Position numbers and translations under genes: made by a program
Part shown: one piece after another, positions 1 through 10,974 of the stretch
Position numbering within the stretch: position 1 is the stretch's first letter
Layout of the letters: every line of letters starts with the position of its first letter
Origin: Deinandra increscens subsp. villosa
Taxonomy: Eukaryota; Streptophyta; Magnoliopsida; Asterales; Asteraceae
DNA: 64,000 nt
Assembly (NCBI GenBank): GCA_039602395.1
Contig: JBCNJP010000006.1
Location: forward strand, 16,976,952-17,040,951
Reading direction: 5' to 3'
Notes under the pieces: model-generated
Told to the model about the DNA's origin: nothing
Databases searched by the model: none
Seen by the model: only the letters and a program-made list of their open reading frames with translations

Positions 1-984
1 GTTGGAATAATTTATCAAATTATAACAAGTTAACGATTTAATGAATGAACACAAGTAGGTTAAATATTAAAGGTTATTTTAATATTAAACTCATGTTAGG
101 GAAAATTAGGGTTTCCATGTTAATATAATTTAATTATTATTAAAATAATTATCATTAATAATCATGATGAGTTTAACTCAATTTAGGGTTTCTAAATTCA
201 TACGGATGATTATTTTTCGAAAACAATTATTTACGTTTTGATACGTCGCAAAACGTTTTTAAAACGTTTAAAGATTTCATTTCAGTTCCAAACGTTTATA
301 AATAAATCATTTGGTCCGGTTAAAACGTTTTGATTATTTTGATTTATTTAAAATAATCATAAATATGTTTTTCATAGTTTCTATAAGTCTTTTGATTTTA
401 TTTTTATAAAATCATTTCTAAATAACTTTATTTATCAAATAAAGTTAGGGTTTTTAAATTCAAAGACTTTTTATAGAATTATACCAACATCAATTTTGTA
501 TAAATTCAAGGTTTTATACTTTTTATCAATAGTTCAAAAATATGATATTCTATCATTTTTGAACATAAAATATATCTACATATATTTTATCCATTTTATT
601 TCTTTTATAAAATCTAAACAAGACTTTTAAGTCTTTTGTTTTTAGAATTTATATTTCTATAAAATGAGACCATTTTATATAACAATTTTTATGGTGACAT
701 TTTTATAGTTTAAGTATTCAAGTAATTTTTATAAAATCACTATCTTTAATATTTATCCATAAAATTAATTTAAATGGTTTTATATTATCATTTTATGTCC
801 AACATTTTTATAAATTCATCCTAATGTCCAACTAGTCCAAATGTGTCACTAAACACTATATTTAGTCCATGATAGTTGTCATTAGCAACATATTAGTCTA
901 TACACATTTGATGATTAACAACACAAATTACAACTTGCTATTCTAGTTATTTTATAACATGATAATATCAACCCTTAAATCATG

Positions 985-1045
<61 letters not shown>

Positions 1046-2355
1046 ATCATAACATCATCAATTTATTTAACTAAACCATGCAAGGTATAAAATCATCATA
1101 TGATCAAGTTAAACCATTAAGCTAGTAAAATAACCATGGGCTTCCATCTTAATAAAAACACTACACATTAACCACATTTTTGAACCCTTCAACATTATGA
1201 TTTATAAAATCAAAGAAAGGAAAGAGTTGCTAGTTAGATGATCATGAACTTAAAACTCTTAAGGTTTTTAAAGGATTAGTTGTCAAGACTTCATGGATCA
1301 TTTGGGATGATTTTGATGGTAGAAAAACATATAGAAATGGTGGTTAGGAGACTCACAAAGAGTGAGAGAGTAAAACCGAACAAGAAGAGGAACAAGGTGG
1401 CTGTGAGTGGCAGTCCACTGCTGCCACAGCAGCTACGACGGCGGCAGGAAGCAGCAAGGAGGTGCCGCACAACAGTGGGAGCACGGAAGCAGGCTGGGTG
1501 GGTGTCTGATTGGGGCTGTCACGCACAAGGAAAAGGGAGGGGAAAGGTGGCGGGGTTTGTTGGCTGCCGAGAAGAAGGAGCAAGGAGGAGGAGGGCTGTG
1601 ACGGGGGCTGATGGCAGAAGCTAGGGGCGGACAACAGTGGTAGCAGTGGCGGAACAGGGTGGCGGATGGTGGTGTTGCTTGCTACTGCTGTTGTTACGTG
1701 AAGGAGGGGAGTGGTGGTTGATGTGGTGGTTGGTGGCAGTGCTGGAGGGGCTGGGCTGGCCGGAAAAACAGAAAGGGAGAGGGAGGTGGAGGCTGGTCTT
1801 CGGCAGAGAAAAAGAGAAAGAAGAGGGAATAAGAGTGAGGTTGAGTGTTGTAGGAGTGAAGTAGGTTAGGTTGGTGGTGATGGGAGTGGGCAAGTCCTCC
1901 TACACTATTTGGTGATCATGAGTTCTAGGGCTAGGAGAATAGGCTATGAGATATGGCCAAATCCTCCTTCACAATTAAAAGAAAATCTCCAATTCTTTTT
2001 GTTTTTATAAAAATTCAAGTGTAGGTGTTTTTTCTACAAGTCTTTGTTTATAAAAGTTGCCATGGTTTATAAAATATAGTAGGCTAAGTGAAAGTTTATA
2101 AAACCTATAAATATTTGTGGTGAAAATAACTTACAACTTTTATAAATAATTGTGGTATAGAATTTCTTACAAGTCCATGACAATTCTTATAAAAAGAATA
2201 AGTGGTAGAAAGTTTTATAAAAGTTTATACAAGTCGATGGGTTTAAATTATAAAAATAAACCCATTGGGCTTTGGGCTTTATATTGGGCCAGAACATTTA
2301 AAAGAAAATGTGATTGGGCCGTTCAGTCGGTTATGGGCCGTACGGGCCCAAACGG
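1..2355 (-). mobile_element. LTR of minus-strand Ty3/gypsy-type element R, copy 1 (partial)
   Basis: From about 988 to 2355 this matches 6489-7815 with only scattered differences, including an (AT)n tract, a purine-rich block at about 1370-1900 and the TTGGGC-rich end. The other copy ends at 8509 with a minus-strand LTR start (TGTGACACCTCG), so both are read as LTRs of one minus-strand element. This copy would be the left, 3' LTR; its start lies in the gap and its end lies left of the window. The open frames at 1280-1900 are low-complexity repeats of the leader and are not genes. On the minus strand a donor-like GTGAGTCTCC lies at about 1347-1356. The stretch 1-987 is AT-rich LTR sequence with nothing else recognisable. 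Confidence 0.7.
988..1042. repeat. (AT)n microsatellite
   Basis: About 27 uninterrupted AT units inside R copy 1. The same site in R copy 2 (about 6493-6503) has only a few units, so the tract expanded or contracted after the two LTRs formed. Confidence 0.95.
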
Positions 2356-2855
2356 NNNNNNNNNNNNNNNNNNNNNNNNNNNNNNNNNNNNNNNNNNNNN
2401 NNNNNNNNNNNNNNNNNNNNNNNNNNNNNNNNNNNNNNNNNNNNNNNNNNNNNNNNNNNNNNNNNNNNNNNNNNNNNNNNNNNNNNNNNNNNNNNNNNNN
2501 NNNNNNNNNNNNNNNNNNNNNNNNNNNNNNNNNNNNNNNNNNNNNNNNNNNNNNNNNNNNNNNNNNNNNNNNNNNNNNNNNNNNNNNNNNNNNNNNNNNN
2601 NNNNNNNNNNNNNNNNNNNNNNNNNNNNNNNNNNNNNNNNNNNNNNNNNNNNNNNNNNNNNNNNNNNNNNNNNNNNNNNNNNNNNNNNNNNNNNNNNNNN
2701 NNNNNNNNNNNNNNNNNNNNNNNNNNNNNNNNNNNNNNNNNNNNNNNNNNNNNNNNNNNNNNNNNNNNNNNNNNNNNNNNNNNNNNNNNNNNNNNNNNNN
2801 NNNNNNNNNNNNNNNNNNNNNNNNNNNNNNNNNNNNNNNNNNNNNNNNNNNNNNN
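2356..2855. other. assembly gap (500 N)
   Basis: Exactly 500 N, the usual placeholder for a gap of unknown size. The left edge falls inside R copy 1 and the right edge inside copia element B1. The missing DNA should include the rest of that LTR, the body of R, and the 5' LTR, gag and pol of B1. The true gap is therefore probably many kilobases. Confidence 0.95.
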
Positions 2856-3730
2856 ACGCAGAAACCCTAACCACCGCTACTACTCGCCGGAAAACCAGTC
2901 TCACCCTCTTCCGTCCACCCTCCGTCAAACCCGAACCCTCCACCGTGTTTTCAATCTCTTTACGACCATAAACCACCTTTCAATCGTCTGATCCTGTTCG
3001 ATTCTCAACCCTAAATCGCAGGTTTACCTCACTCGGTGATCGACTACGTTTTTCTTTGTTTTTCGGTCTATTTTCTCGAGATTTGAAGTCGGATTTGTGT
3101 TAGAAACTATTAAAAGGTAGTGCTAGATGTTCATTTTACAAGTTTGAGGTGCTTTAACATGTTTACGAGTGTGTTGCAGGTTCAAAAATGGCAAATTTCT
3201 GTGTTTCCGATCGCCAACATGAAGAAGACGACCGTTCGTGATTACGATCGGTGTTTACGATCGCTGTTCACGATCGGTGTTCACGATCGGTGTTCACGAT
3301 CCAGATGTTTACGATATTAGTTTACGATCCTCGTTTACGACAAAGCGTATTTACGATCGGGCTTAGGTCTTCAATCAATGTTTACGACTGGACCGAGTGT
3401 TTACGACTGGACTCTAACTTTAACCCGATCGTGAACCCATAATAGGATCGTAAACCCAATATTCAAGTCGTAAACTCACTTATATTTGATTAAAAATCAT
3501 AAACACCTAATATTTTTTTGATACTCATCAAATTTAATCATCTTTTAAGATAAAATTAAATGTGTTTGTTATTTTGAGATTCAAAATCAAATTCTTTTCT
3601 TGAAAGTTTAAATTGAGATTTTCTGAACTTAAAAATTAAATGTGATAATCAATTGAACTTCAAGATATTGTTGGCAAACATATTTAAGCATTGATGAACA
3701 AGTCTGATACATTTGTCTTGTCTTTCTCAG
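2856..3730 (+). other. post-pol spacer of copia element B1
   Basis: Non-coding sequence between the missing pol and the env-position ORF of B1. It contains a GC-richer stretch (2856-3010), acceptor-like TTGCAG at about 3174-3179, an array of a 13-nt unit (3245-3302), AT-rich DNA, and a pyrimidine tract ending in CAG directly before the ORF. The equivalent spacer in element A (20841-23003) carries unrelated arrays in the same place. Confidence 0.6.
3245..3302 (+). repeat. tandem array of 13-nt unit CGATCGGTGTTYA
   Basis: Four consecutive near-perfect units, then degenerate TTTACGATC / GTAAAC copies on both strands down to about 3470. Related words (GTTCACGATTT, GTTTACGATC) recur in the LTR of the same element at about 6168-6330, so the motif belongs to the family and not only to this array. 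Confidence 0.85.
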
Positions 3731-3733
3731 ATG
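3706..3733 (+). promoter_or_regulatory. putative splice acceptor at the env-position start codon (B1)
   Basis: The pyrimidine-rich run TTGTCTTGTCTTTCTCAG ends at 3730 and is followed immediately by the ATG at 3731. In element A the homologous ORF is preceded by GTGATTTTTCCAG two bases before its ATG. Both ORFs then read ATGGCAGA. This is inferred from sequence only. Confidence 0.5.
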
Positions 3734-6068
3734 GCAGACGACATGCTTGATGAAGAGATTCAGTTTGAAAGAGATCACTGCATCCCGTCATATCTTGAAG
3801 ACCCACCAGAGAAGCATATGCAATTATTTTATTCATTGGTGGCCGGGATGAACGTCTGCAAGATTAATCACGCTCTGAGAACAAGTGTCCTTATTGATGA
3901 GCAGCTTGTGAGGGAGTTCTGGGGAACTGCTAGAGCAAGTGATGATAAGACAAGGATCTCAGCAACAATTCAGAACATGCAGATAGTGATATTTGAAGAA
4001 GACATCAGAAAAGGGCTGAACATTAATGACAGAGCTACAGATCCAATTGAGTATCAAAGTCTGCAGTTTTAGAGGGTGCTCAATCTCTAAGGTATGAAGG
4101 AAAGTTCCCGCCCATCTTCAAGAAGTTGTTGCCGCACTACTGGAGGTGCCTGGCTCACTATATGCAGAAATCCTTTCTGGGAAAGAGAACTAGCTTCGAT
4201 CAGCTTAACAAACTGCATGGAACAGCTTTCGTCGCATTGGCCTTAGACTGGAACTTCAATTTTTCAAAGATGATGCTGTTAGACTGGATAGACAATGCTG
4301 ATCTGAGTGCCCGAGAACAGTTCCTTATGACACCAAGATTCGTGCAAATGGTGGTGGTGGAGAAATATCCTATGATTGAAGAGAGGATAGAAAAATTGGA
4401 TGTCAAGGTGATGGACAGTGGAGTGTTTGGCCTGGAGACACAAGACAGAAGAGGAAAGAACAGTTTTGAGGGAAGGATTGCATGGGTCAAAAGGGGTGCA
4501 TTTCCTGAAGTTGCTAGAGAGCAGGTGATTGAGTCAGATCAAGAGGCTGAACCTCAACCAGATGTGCCGACTGTAAATGTGTCTGTTGCTGAAGATCACG
4601 ATGTGACAGCACCTGTTGCTATAAATGTTCTGGAACAAACAGAAGGTATACCTTCTGATGAAGAAAACGTGTTGGACGACATCTTTTGCTGATCAAGAGA
4701 ATGTGGATGATGATATCTATGGGGACTTAGAACCAATCAATCTTAAAAGATCAAGGGATGTCCTGAACTCGTCATCTAGCGGTGACTCAATCCCTCAAGA
4801 GTTGGATACTCAGTTTAATGTGAATGAGATGCTTGAAGAGCCTGTCCCTTTTCGTGAACCATCACCCAGGAAGAGGACAGATCCAAGAAGTATCAGGTTC
4901 AAGTTTACAAAGACTAGCTCAAGTCTGTTGATGGTCCATCCAGCAGGGTCCAGTTCTCAAAGTCAAATTGTTCAAGAAGAAACACTGGATCAGAATGTTG
5001 AAGATCAACCTACCCAGGTTCAGACTGAAAGTCCTCTTCTGAATGAACGTAGCCCTGTTCATGAAGAAAGGCAATTTCTGGAGGTTGATAACAACTTTGT
5101 AGCACCCAGCCCTATCAGAGTGAGTGTCTCTACTGGGACAAGTCTGCCGCCAACAGTTATTCCAAGTTTCCGTCCATTCCAAGCTACTGATCTCCCAATA
5201 GAAATGAGGTTGAGTGCTGACCCTCAAATAAATTTTCTTCTGTCTTAAAACAGAGCACGTGAAAATGAGATAAAAGCACTAAGGGATGAAAATAAGACCA
5301 TGAAAGAGAATGAAGCTGCCAACAAACTAAGGTTCAAGTTCCTGTATGAAGCTTTAATGGATCTAAAGAAGAAGCATACTGAATTGAAAGGAGTTGTAGA
5401 GACAAAATCTTCTGGTGATCATGGCCAAAGCTCATCTCAAGGAGTTCAGGGTACAACTACTTCACAAGAAGATGAAGGAGATGACACCTTTGAAATGTCA
5501 GACTATGCTAGAAGTGGAAGAGTCATCTCTAAAGCGCCAGAAGGTCACGACAACTGGTTCAAGGAGTTCTTTCAAGGACTAGCCCCCACTCAATACACCA
5601 TTGATGTTGGTGAAAGCTCTATCGACAAAAGGGGGAGTTGTGAACTTCGAGCTGAAGCAGGTAAGATGGGTTGAAACTGGAACTGACCCAGTAACTGGCG
5701 ATCCAATAGGTGAAGCAAGGCGACCACCCACCAAACGCACAAGAGTAATAAACCTGTTGGATGAAATTGAAGATGGTCCCTTAGTAAAAAACTTTGACTG
5801 TTGGTTTTATGATCCAACGACGCATGAAGCGGTGGTGCTTTGCAAGAAGATGAGACAGTTTCGCTTCTACGATCCGGTTGACCTGCTGAGGTTTGGTGAA
5901 AGAGATATCAAGCTCCTCGCCTCCCAACCTATTCTCGGTGATGAGAACGATCTTGAAAATGCTATACGGGTGGGGATCTTCCATGGAACAGCGAACTGGA
6001 TCGTAGCTAATGAATGGTGGTCGAGCAATGTGCAGAATACTTTCAGATTTGATCTGCTACTGCCATAG
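3731..6068 (+). pseudogene. env-position ORF of B1 (SIRE-like copia), decayed
   Basis: ORF between pol and the 3' LTR, the place of the env-like gene in SIRE/Maximus copia elements. The start is the ATG of MADDMLDE at 3731, directly after an acceptor-like CAG. The N-terminal domain (FWGTARAS, FEEDIRKGLNINDRA, then WNFNFSKMMLLDWI) aligns with the A copy, as does the C-terminal domain (VETGTDPVTGDP, FYDPTTHEAVVLCKK, RFYDPVDLLRFGE). Between them is an acidic Ser/Pro/Gln-rich linker and a coiled-coil segment near 5250-5400. It is broken by frameshifts near 4060 and 4660, an in-frame TAA at 5246-5248 (B2 has a Gln codon there), and a deletion of roughly 0.3 kb near 5635 relative to B2. I see no signal peptide or membrane segment, so envelope is a positional label only. 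Confidence 0.75.
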
Positions 6069-6087
6069 GCGGTCTAATGGTTCATGC

Positions 6088-6099
6088 CTAGGGGAAGAT
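6088..6099 (+). promoter_or_regulatory. polypurine tract of B1
   Basis: CTAGGGGAAGAT lies directly before the LTR start TGTTGGGCTAT. B2 has the same tract and the same start in mirror orientation at 27153-27164. It would prime plus-strand DNA synthesis. Confidence 0.8.
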
Positions 6100-6488
6100 T
6101 GTTGGGCTATATATTAGAGGCATGAACATTAGATGTGGGCTTACCTGATAATGGGCTTAGTGTTCACGATTTGGGCTTAGAGAGATTTCGTTTAGAGCTT
6201 AGTGGGCTAGTCCTTTATGTGTTTATGATTGGGCTTATGGGTTTATAATGGGTGCTATATAAACCCTATAGTTCATGATCAATGTAGCTTTTTGGATTAC
6301 GATTTTCAGATCTACTTGGTGTTTACGATCATATTCATTAAGCTCAAGAAAGTGTTTGTGTTTCATTCAAGATTTGATCTTTATTGTTTATCAAATCTCT
6401 TTCATCTACTTTCTTCTTGAATCAATCACTTACGAGGATTCCGCACTCGTTTGTGATATCAATATTGTGATTGGGTAGATTTTCTTGA
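6100..6488 (+). mobile_element. 3' LTR of copia element B1
   Basis: Starts with TGTTGGGCT after the polypurine tract. It has TATATAAA at 6256-6263 and family motif words GTTCACGATTT and GTTTACGATC. The right end is not a clean CA: similarity to the B2 LTR runs to about TAGATTTTCT (6477-6485), and R sequence resumes at 6489 (ATGCTAATAT). The exact end and the TSD could not be fixed. The small open frames here are not genes. Confidence 0.75.
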
Positions 6489-8509
6489 ATGCTAATATAT
6501 ATATAAACATCATAACATCATCAATTTATTTAACTAAACCATGCAAGATATAAAATCATCATATGATCAAGTTAAACCATTAAGCTAGTAAGTTAACCAT
6601 GGGCTTCCATCTTAATAAAAACACTACACATTAACCATATTTTTGAACCCTTCAACACTATGATTTATAAAATCAAAGAAAGGAAAGAGTTTCTATTTAG
6701 ATGATCATGAACTTAAAAATCTTAAGGTTTTTAAAGGATTAGTTGTCAAGACTTTATGGATCATTTGGGATGATTTAGATGGTAGAAAAACATATAGAAA
6801 TGGTGGTTAGGAGACTCACAAAGAGTGAGAGAGTAAAACCGAGCAAGAAGAGGAACAAGGTGGCGGTGGGTGGCAGTCCACGGCTGCCATAGCAGCTCCG
6901 GCGGTGGCAAGAAGCAGCAGGGAGGCGCCGCACAACAGTAGGAGCACGGCAGCAGGCTGGGTGGCTGTCTGATTGGGGCTGTCGCGCACAAGGAAAAGGG
7001 AGGGGAAAGGTGGCGGGGTTTGTTGGCTGCCGAGAAGAAGGAGCAAGGAGGAGGAGGGCTGTAACGGGGGCTGATGGCAGCAGCTAGGGGCGGACAACAG
7101 TGGTAGCAATGGCGGAACAGGGTGGCGGATGGTGGTGTTGCTTGCTGCTACTGTTGTTACGTGAAGGAGGGGAGTGGTGGTTGATGTGGTGGTTGGCGGC
7201 AGTGCTGGAGGGGCTGGGCTGGCCGGAAAAACAGAAAGGGAGAGGGAGGTGGAGGCTGGTCTTCGATAGAGAAAAAGAGAAAGAAGAGGGAATGAGAGTG
7301 AGGTTGAGTGTTGTAGGAGTGAAGTAGGTTAGGTTGGTGGTGATGGGAGTGGGCAAGTCCTCCTACACTATTTGGTGATCATGAGTTCTAGGGCTAGGAG
7401 ATAGGCTAGGAGATGTGGCCAAATCCTCCTTCATAATTAAAAGAAAATCTTCAATTCTTTTTGTTTTTATAAAAATTCAAGTGTAGGTGGTTTTTTTACA
7501 AGTCTTTGTTTATAAAAGTTGCCATGGTTTATAAAATATAGTAGGCTAAGTGAAAGTTTTTAAAACCTATAAATATTTGTGGTGAAAATAACCTACAACT
7601 TTTATAAATAATTGTGGTATAGAATTTCTTACAAGTCCCTGACAATTCTTATAAAAAGAATAAGTGGTAGAAAGTTTTATAAAAGTTTATACAAGTTGAT
7701 GGGTTTAAATTATAAAAATAAACCCATTGGGCTTTGGGCTTTATATTGGGCCAGAACATTTAAAAAAAATGTGATTGGGCCGTTCTGTCGGTTATGGGTC
7801 GTACGGGCCCAAACGGGGCACCGGTTCGAGGCCCGGGCCCGTTATGCATCGGTTGAGGTTACGGGTCTCCACGATTATTCAGAATATTACATTTGAGTAA
7901 TGAGTCAAGGTTTCGGGCTCAGTTTTATTGTTTTAGGCTTATTGGTCGTATTGGGCCAAGTCGGGCCCAATTGGGGTTCGGTTGGGGTTAGGCTTAAGTC
8001 TTGACAACGATTTCAGTTTGTGATGTTTTTATTTCGTAAAAGTAATTGTTCGAGTCGGTTATAACAGTTTTTCAAAAATCAGTTATAGTTTTCAGTTTTG
8101 TACACAGGTTACGGTTTACGTTTTCAGTTTTGTCAGTTCGCAATAGTTTTAAGCCCGACCGTCCAGATTGTTTAAAACCGAATAGTTTTAAACATATGAT
8201 CACTTATCAGTTTCCCATGTCGGTTATATAACCGCACGACACTAGTTCCAGTTCCAGATAAAATATGAAATTCATTTTATATTTAATTTCTTGTTATTGA
8301 AATTCCATGATTAATACATGAAATCTCTATGCATTTTACAGGTATACGCTTTTAGTACAAATGCGGGATTAGGTTTACGTCATCAGTTAATGGTCAGGCA
8401 CAGTAATTAAGATTTTAAACATTAATCAGATCGGTTAATGCTTATTAAAACTTAATTAAAAAGTCAAAGTAAAAAGGTTTGACCTAGGTTTTTCGGACGA
8501 GGTGTCACA
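6489..8509 (-). mobile_element. LTR of minus-strand gypsy-type element R, copy 2
   Basis: Nearly identical to 988-2355, and it continues through the point where copy 1 enters the gap. Read on the minus strand it begins at 8509 with TGTGACACCTCG, a normal start for plant gypsy LTRs. B1 is inserted at its left edge beside the AT tract. The purine-rich block 6830-7360 is its leader; open frames there are low-complexity and are rejected as genes. The flank at 8510 (ATTAA) is the candidate TSD, but the partner lies outside the visible sequence. Confidence 0.7.
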
Positions 8510-9230
8510 ATTAAGCCGGATTCAAAGTATGTAGTTTGGGGTTGAAATAAATCGAATTATAACTTGAGGAGGTAAAGGGTACACTATCAAAATAGATGGG
8601 TTATTGGTAATTTTGCCAACTCAATTTAATGGAATTAACGTGTGCATTAGAATGGTCGCCGACTTTATGAAGGTCCGTTGTCCTTCACCGGTTATGGGAC
8701 TCAACCAGTCAAGCACCATCAATTCTCATAACTCAATCATCATCCTCGATCAATATCAGACTGGCCTCAATCATCATTAAACCACTTTCAATCTCAACTT
8801 CTCGTCTGGGTTGCAAAAGCTCTCGAAGACCGGGAAGCGGACACACAAAAAAAAACTTAATATCGGAAACTATTTGAAACTCATCTCCGTCCCTGTGTTC
8901 CGGCGCTTCCCACCACCTACTGCACCGGGAGCATCAGAGGTGAAGGCAACACACGACAACCGTTACAAAGGATTCTCATCGGGAATCGTTATCGTTTTGG
9001 TTCCGAGCCGATCGCGTCATTCACATCGTCATTGAATCGGTTTTTCTTTCCTTCGAATCAAGTTAGTAATCTTCAAATTTAATTGTTCTTGTTCGAAATT
9101 CTTCCTTTGTAAACCTACAGTATTGTTTTGAAACGGTTGATGGTGGGTGGCGTAATTAGGGTTTGTATGAAGAGGATGACAACATTCTGTAACTGATTAT
9201 ATATTAAACCTACAGGATTAATCACGTCCT

Positions 9231-9302
9231 CAGGGCCTGGCCGAAAGGCCAAGGCTTTTGATCAGCAACGTAAAGGTCGCCGGTTCGACTCCTCCCAGCC
9301 CC
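9231..9302 (+). other. tRNA-like segment 1 in LTR D
   Basis: A-box-like TGGCCGAAAGGC (9238-9249) and B-box GGTTCGACTCC (9282-9292) at tRNA-like spacing. The flanking arms do not pair well enough to call a real tRNA gene. It is an RNA-polymerase-III-like module inside an LTR. Confidence 0.5.
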
Positions 9303-9387
9303 AATCCTTTTACAATTTTTGTTTCTGATCCGATTTTCCCTTCACTGCATGATTAAAACTGATGGGCTGCGATCTAGTTAACATAAC

Positions 9388-9459
9388 GAGCCCGTAGCCC
9401 AGTGGTTAGGGCACTGCTGGATGTACGGGAGGTCACAGGTTCGACCCTGGTGACCTCCG
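9388..9459 (+). other. tRNA-like segment 2 in LTR D
   Basis: A-box TAGCCCAGTGGTTAG (from 9395) and perfect B-box GGTTCGACCC (9438-9447). The T-arm region forms a hairpin GGTCAC / GTGACC (9431-9436 with 9450-9455). It lacks a convincing acceptor stem. A second such pair occurs in solo LTR H at the corresponding place. Confidence 0.55.
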
Positions 9460-10048
9460 GTTTCACTGATTTTATTTTTATACACTGTTTTATGAACTTG
9501 CATGATCCGAAACCTATCACCCATCATTTCTCTTGTGATCTTAGACTGTAGAAAACCTCGAAAACATCGTTACTTTCGTTTTCCCTTGTCAATTTATATA
9601 ATTTGGTTATTATATATAAAAATGTTGATTATTTGATAATAAAATTTTAACGAATACCTATTTGAGAAAATATATAAATGAGCGCATTTGGAAATATAAA
9701 ACGAACTTTTTATCAATCCTTATATTTATGGAAATATAAAATATGATATTTATTTTATTTTTTTATTCGCTTGTGGGTGAACTTTTATCTTTTCAACGTC
9801 GTCATCAACTTGATTCTTGAATAAAACGATTCTTGTCTAAATGCCGTCTCCGACTCATTTCGTAACAAACGATTTTTATCCCGTATTGAAATTGTCACCT
9901 ACGTCATATTTGGAATTACTTGTTATTGAACCGTCGTCTAGGCTATGTTATTCATGTGCGGACACACACTTACGTATGTAAATTCGATAGGTGCTCGGTA
10001 ACTACGCAAGACTCGAATTTTTACTAAATTGTAGCAGCGCTCCCTAAG

Positions 10049-10499
10049 GTGAGTTACACAACCATTACGTTACGTCCGGTTTTGGACGATAACACACGCA
10101 AACACATTACACTCGGGTTAGGGTGATAACACGATAACTATTATGTATGATTAAAGTAGTACTATTGGGGTATGACAAACCCCACTCAGCGGGCACGAGA
10201 TGCACCACCCGACTGGCGGTTGGACTGAGGACAATGTCAGCCTAACTTACCGTGATCGAGTAGACACGGGGAAAGCAAAACATGTAAGGAATTATTCCTA
10301 CAACTAATTGGTCAGCTTCGGTTGTGAATGTTTTAGTGACATGAACTTAGGCTCGCTACCTACGATATGGATTGTACTTGTAATATACATGCTTACATAC
10401 GAATAAAGACTGTTGTATTCGTACTGCATAATTACAATAGAATTACTTATGTGAACTTACCAACATTAGTTGAAACTTGCTCTTATGCATGCTTTGCAG
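10049..10499 (+). other. candidate leader intron in LTR D
   Basis: Donor CCCTAAG|GTGAGT at 10049; branch-like CTTAC within GTGAACTTACCAAC (10451-10464); acceptor TTTGCAG|G ending at 10499, 35 nt after the block. Length 451 bp. The same donor/branch/acceptor arrangement is seen in LTRs E, F, G and H. Splicing itself is inferred. Confidence 0.5.
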
Positions 10500-10799
10500 G
10501 ACGCTAGGAGAATCTGATTATTGGGCACGTACGTTGGCTAAAACCTTTTATTTTGGGAATTTGTTTTCAAATATTTTCAACTTGAACTAATATTTACTTA
10601 TCGGGCGCTTGTTTTGCGCAACACAACTTTTATGAGCTTCCGCTAAACTTTAACTCTGGTTTTGATATTTCCCGTTTGGAAATATATTTACATTTTGAAC
10701 CCTTAAATTATATTTGATGTAACTAATGACTCGGGTCCTGGTCTGGTTCACACCCCACACGGTAAAACTCCGTTAGTGGAAATTGGGCGTATGACAGAT

Positions 10800-10812
10800 T
10801 GGTATCAGAGCC
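10800..10812 (+). promoter_or_regulatory. primer binding site of D (initiator Met tRNA)
   Basis: TGGTATCAGAGCC, complementary to the 3' end of plant initiator Met tRNA, three bases after the LTR end. About 160 bp of non-coding leader follows. Confidence 0.9.
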
Positions 10813-10974
10813 TTTGGTTGCAGAGAACTAGAATTTTCAAAAATTCTAAACTGTAACTGTCTTTGAACATTAGTTATAACAATTCCCAAAAGCATTTTCT
10901 TTTCGCATGCCAAAAATTGATTACGCACATTAGGTTATTTTTATTTTGTTTGTGTCTGTCTGGGTTCTAACAGG

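Larger units (their letters stand above)
8510..10796 (+). mobile_element. 5' LTR (3' part) of gypsy element D
   Basis: Ends in GGGCGTATGACA at 10796, three bases before a perfect initiator-Met primer binding site. R is inserted in it, so its 5' part lies left of the window. It contains two tRNA-like segments (9231-9302, 9388-9459), a strong donor TAAG|GTGAGT at 10049, and the block GTGAACTTACCAAC (10451-10464) found in all the gypsy LTRs here. Nothing in it looks like a host gene. Confidence 0.75.

Noticed and set aside
1280..1900. Overlapping open frames on both strands
   Set aside because: Purine-rich low-complexity LTR leader of R. The same frames recur with changes at 6761-7356, and residue composition (Leu, Pro, Ser, Gly runs) follows base composition.
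2150..2991. Long open frames across the first N gap
   Set aside because: They exist only because N has no stop codons; the two sides belong to different elements.
9231..9459. Genuine tRNA genes
   Set aside because: A- and B-boxes are good but acceptor stems do not pair and the anticodon arms are poor; kept as tRNA-like only.
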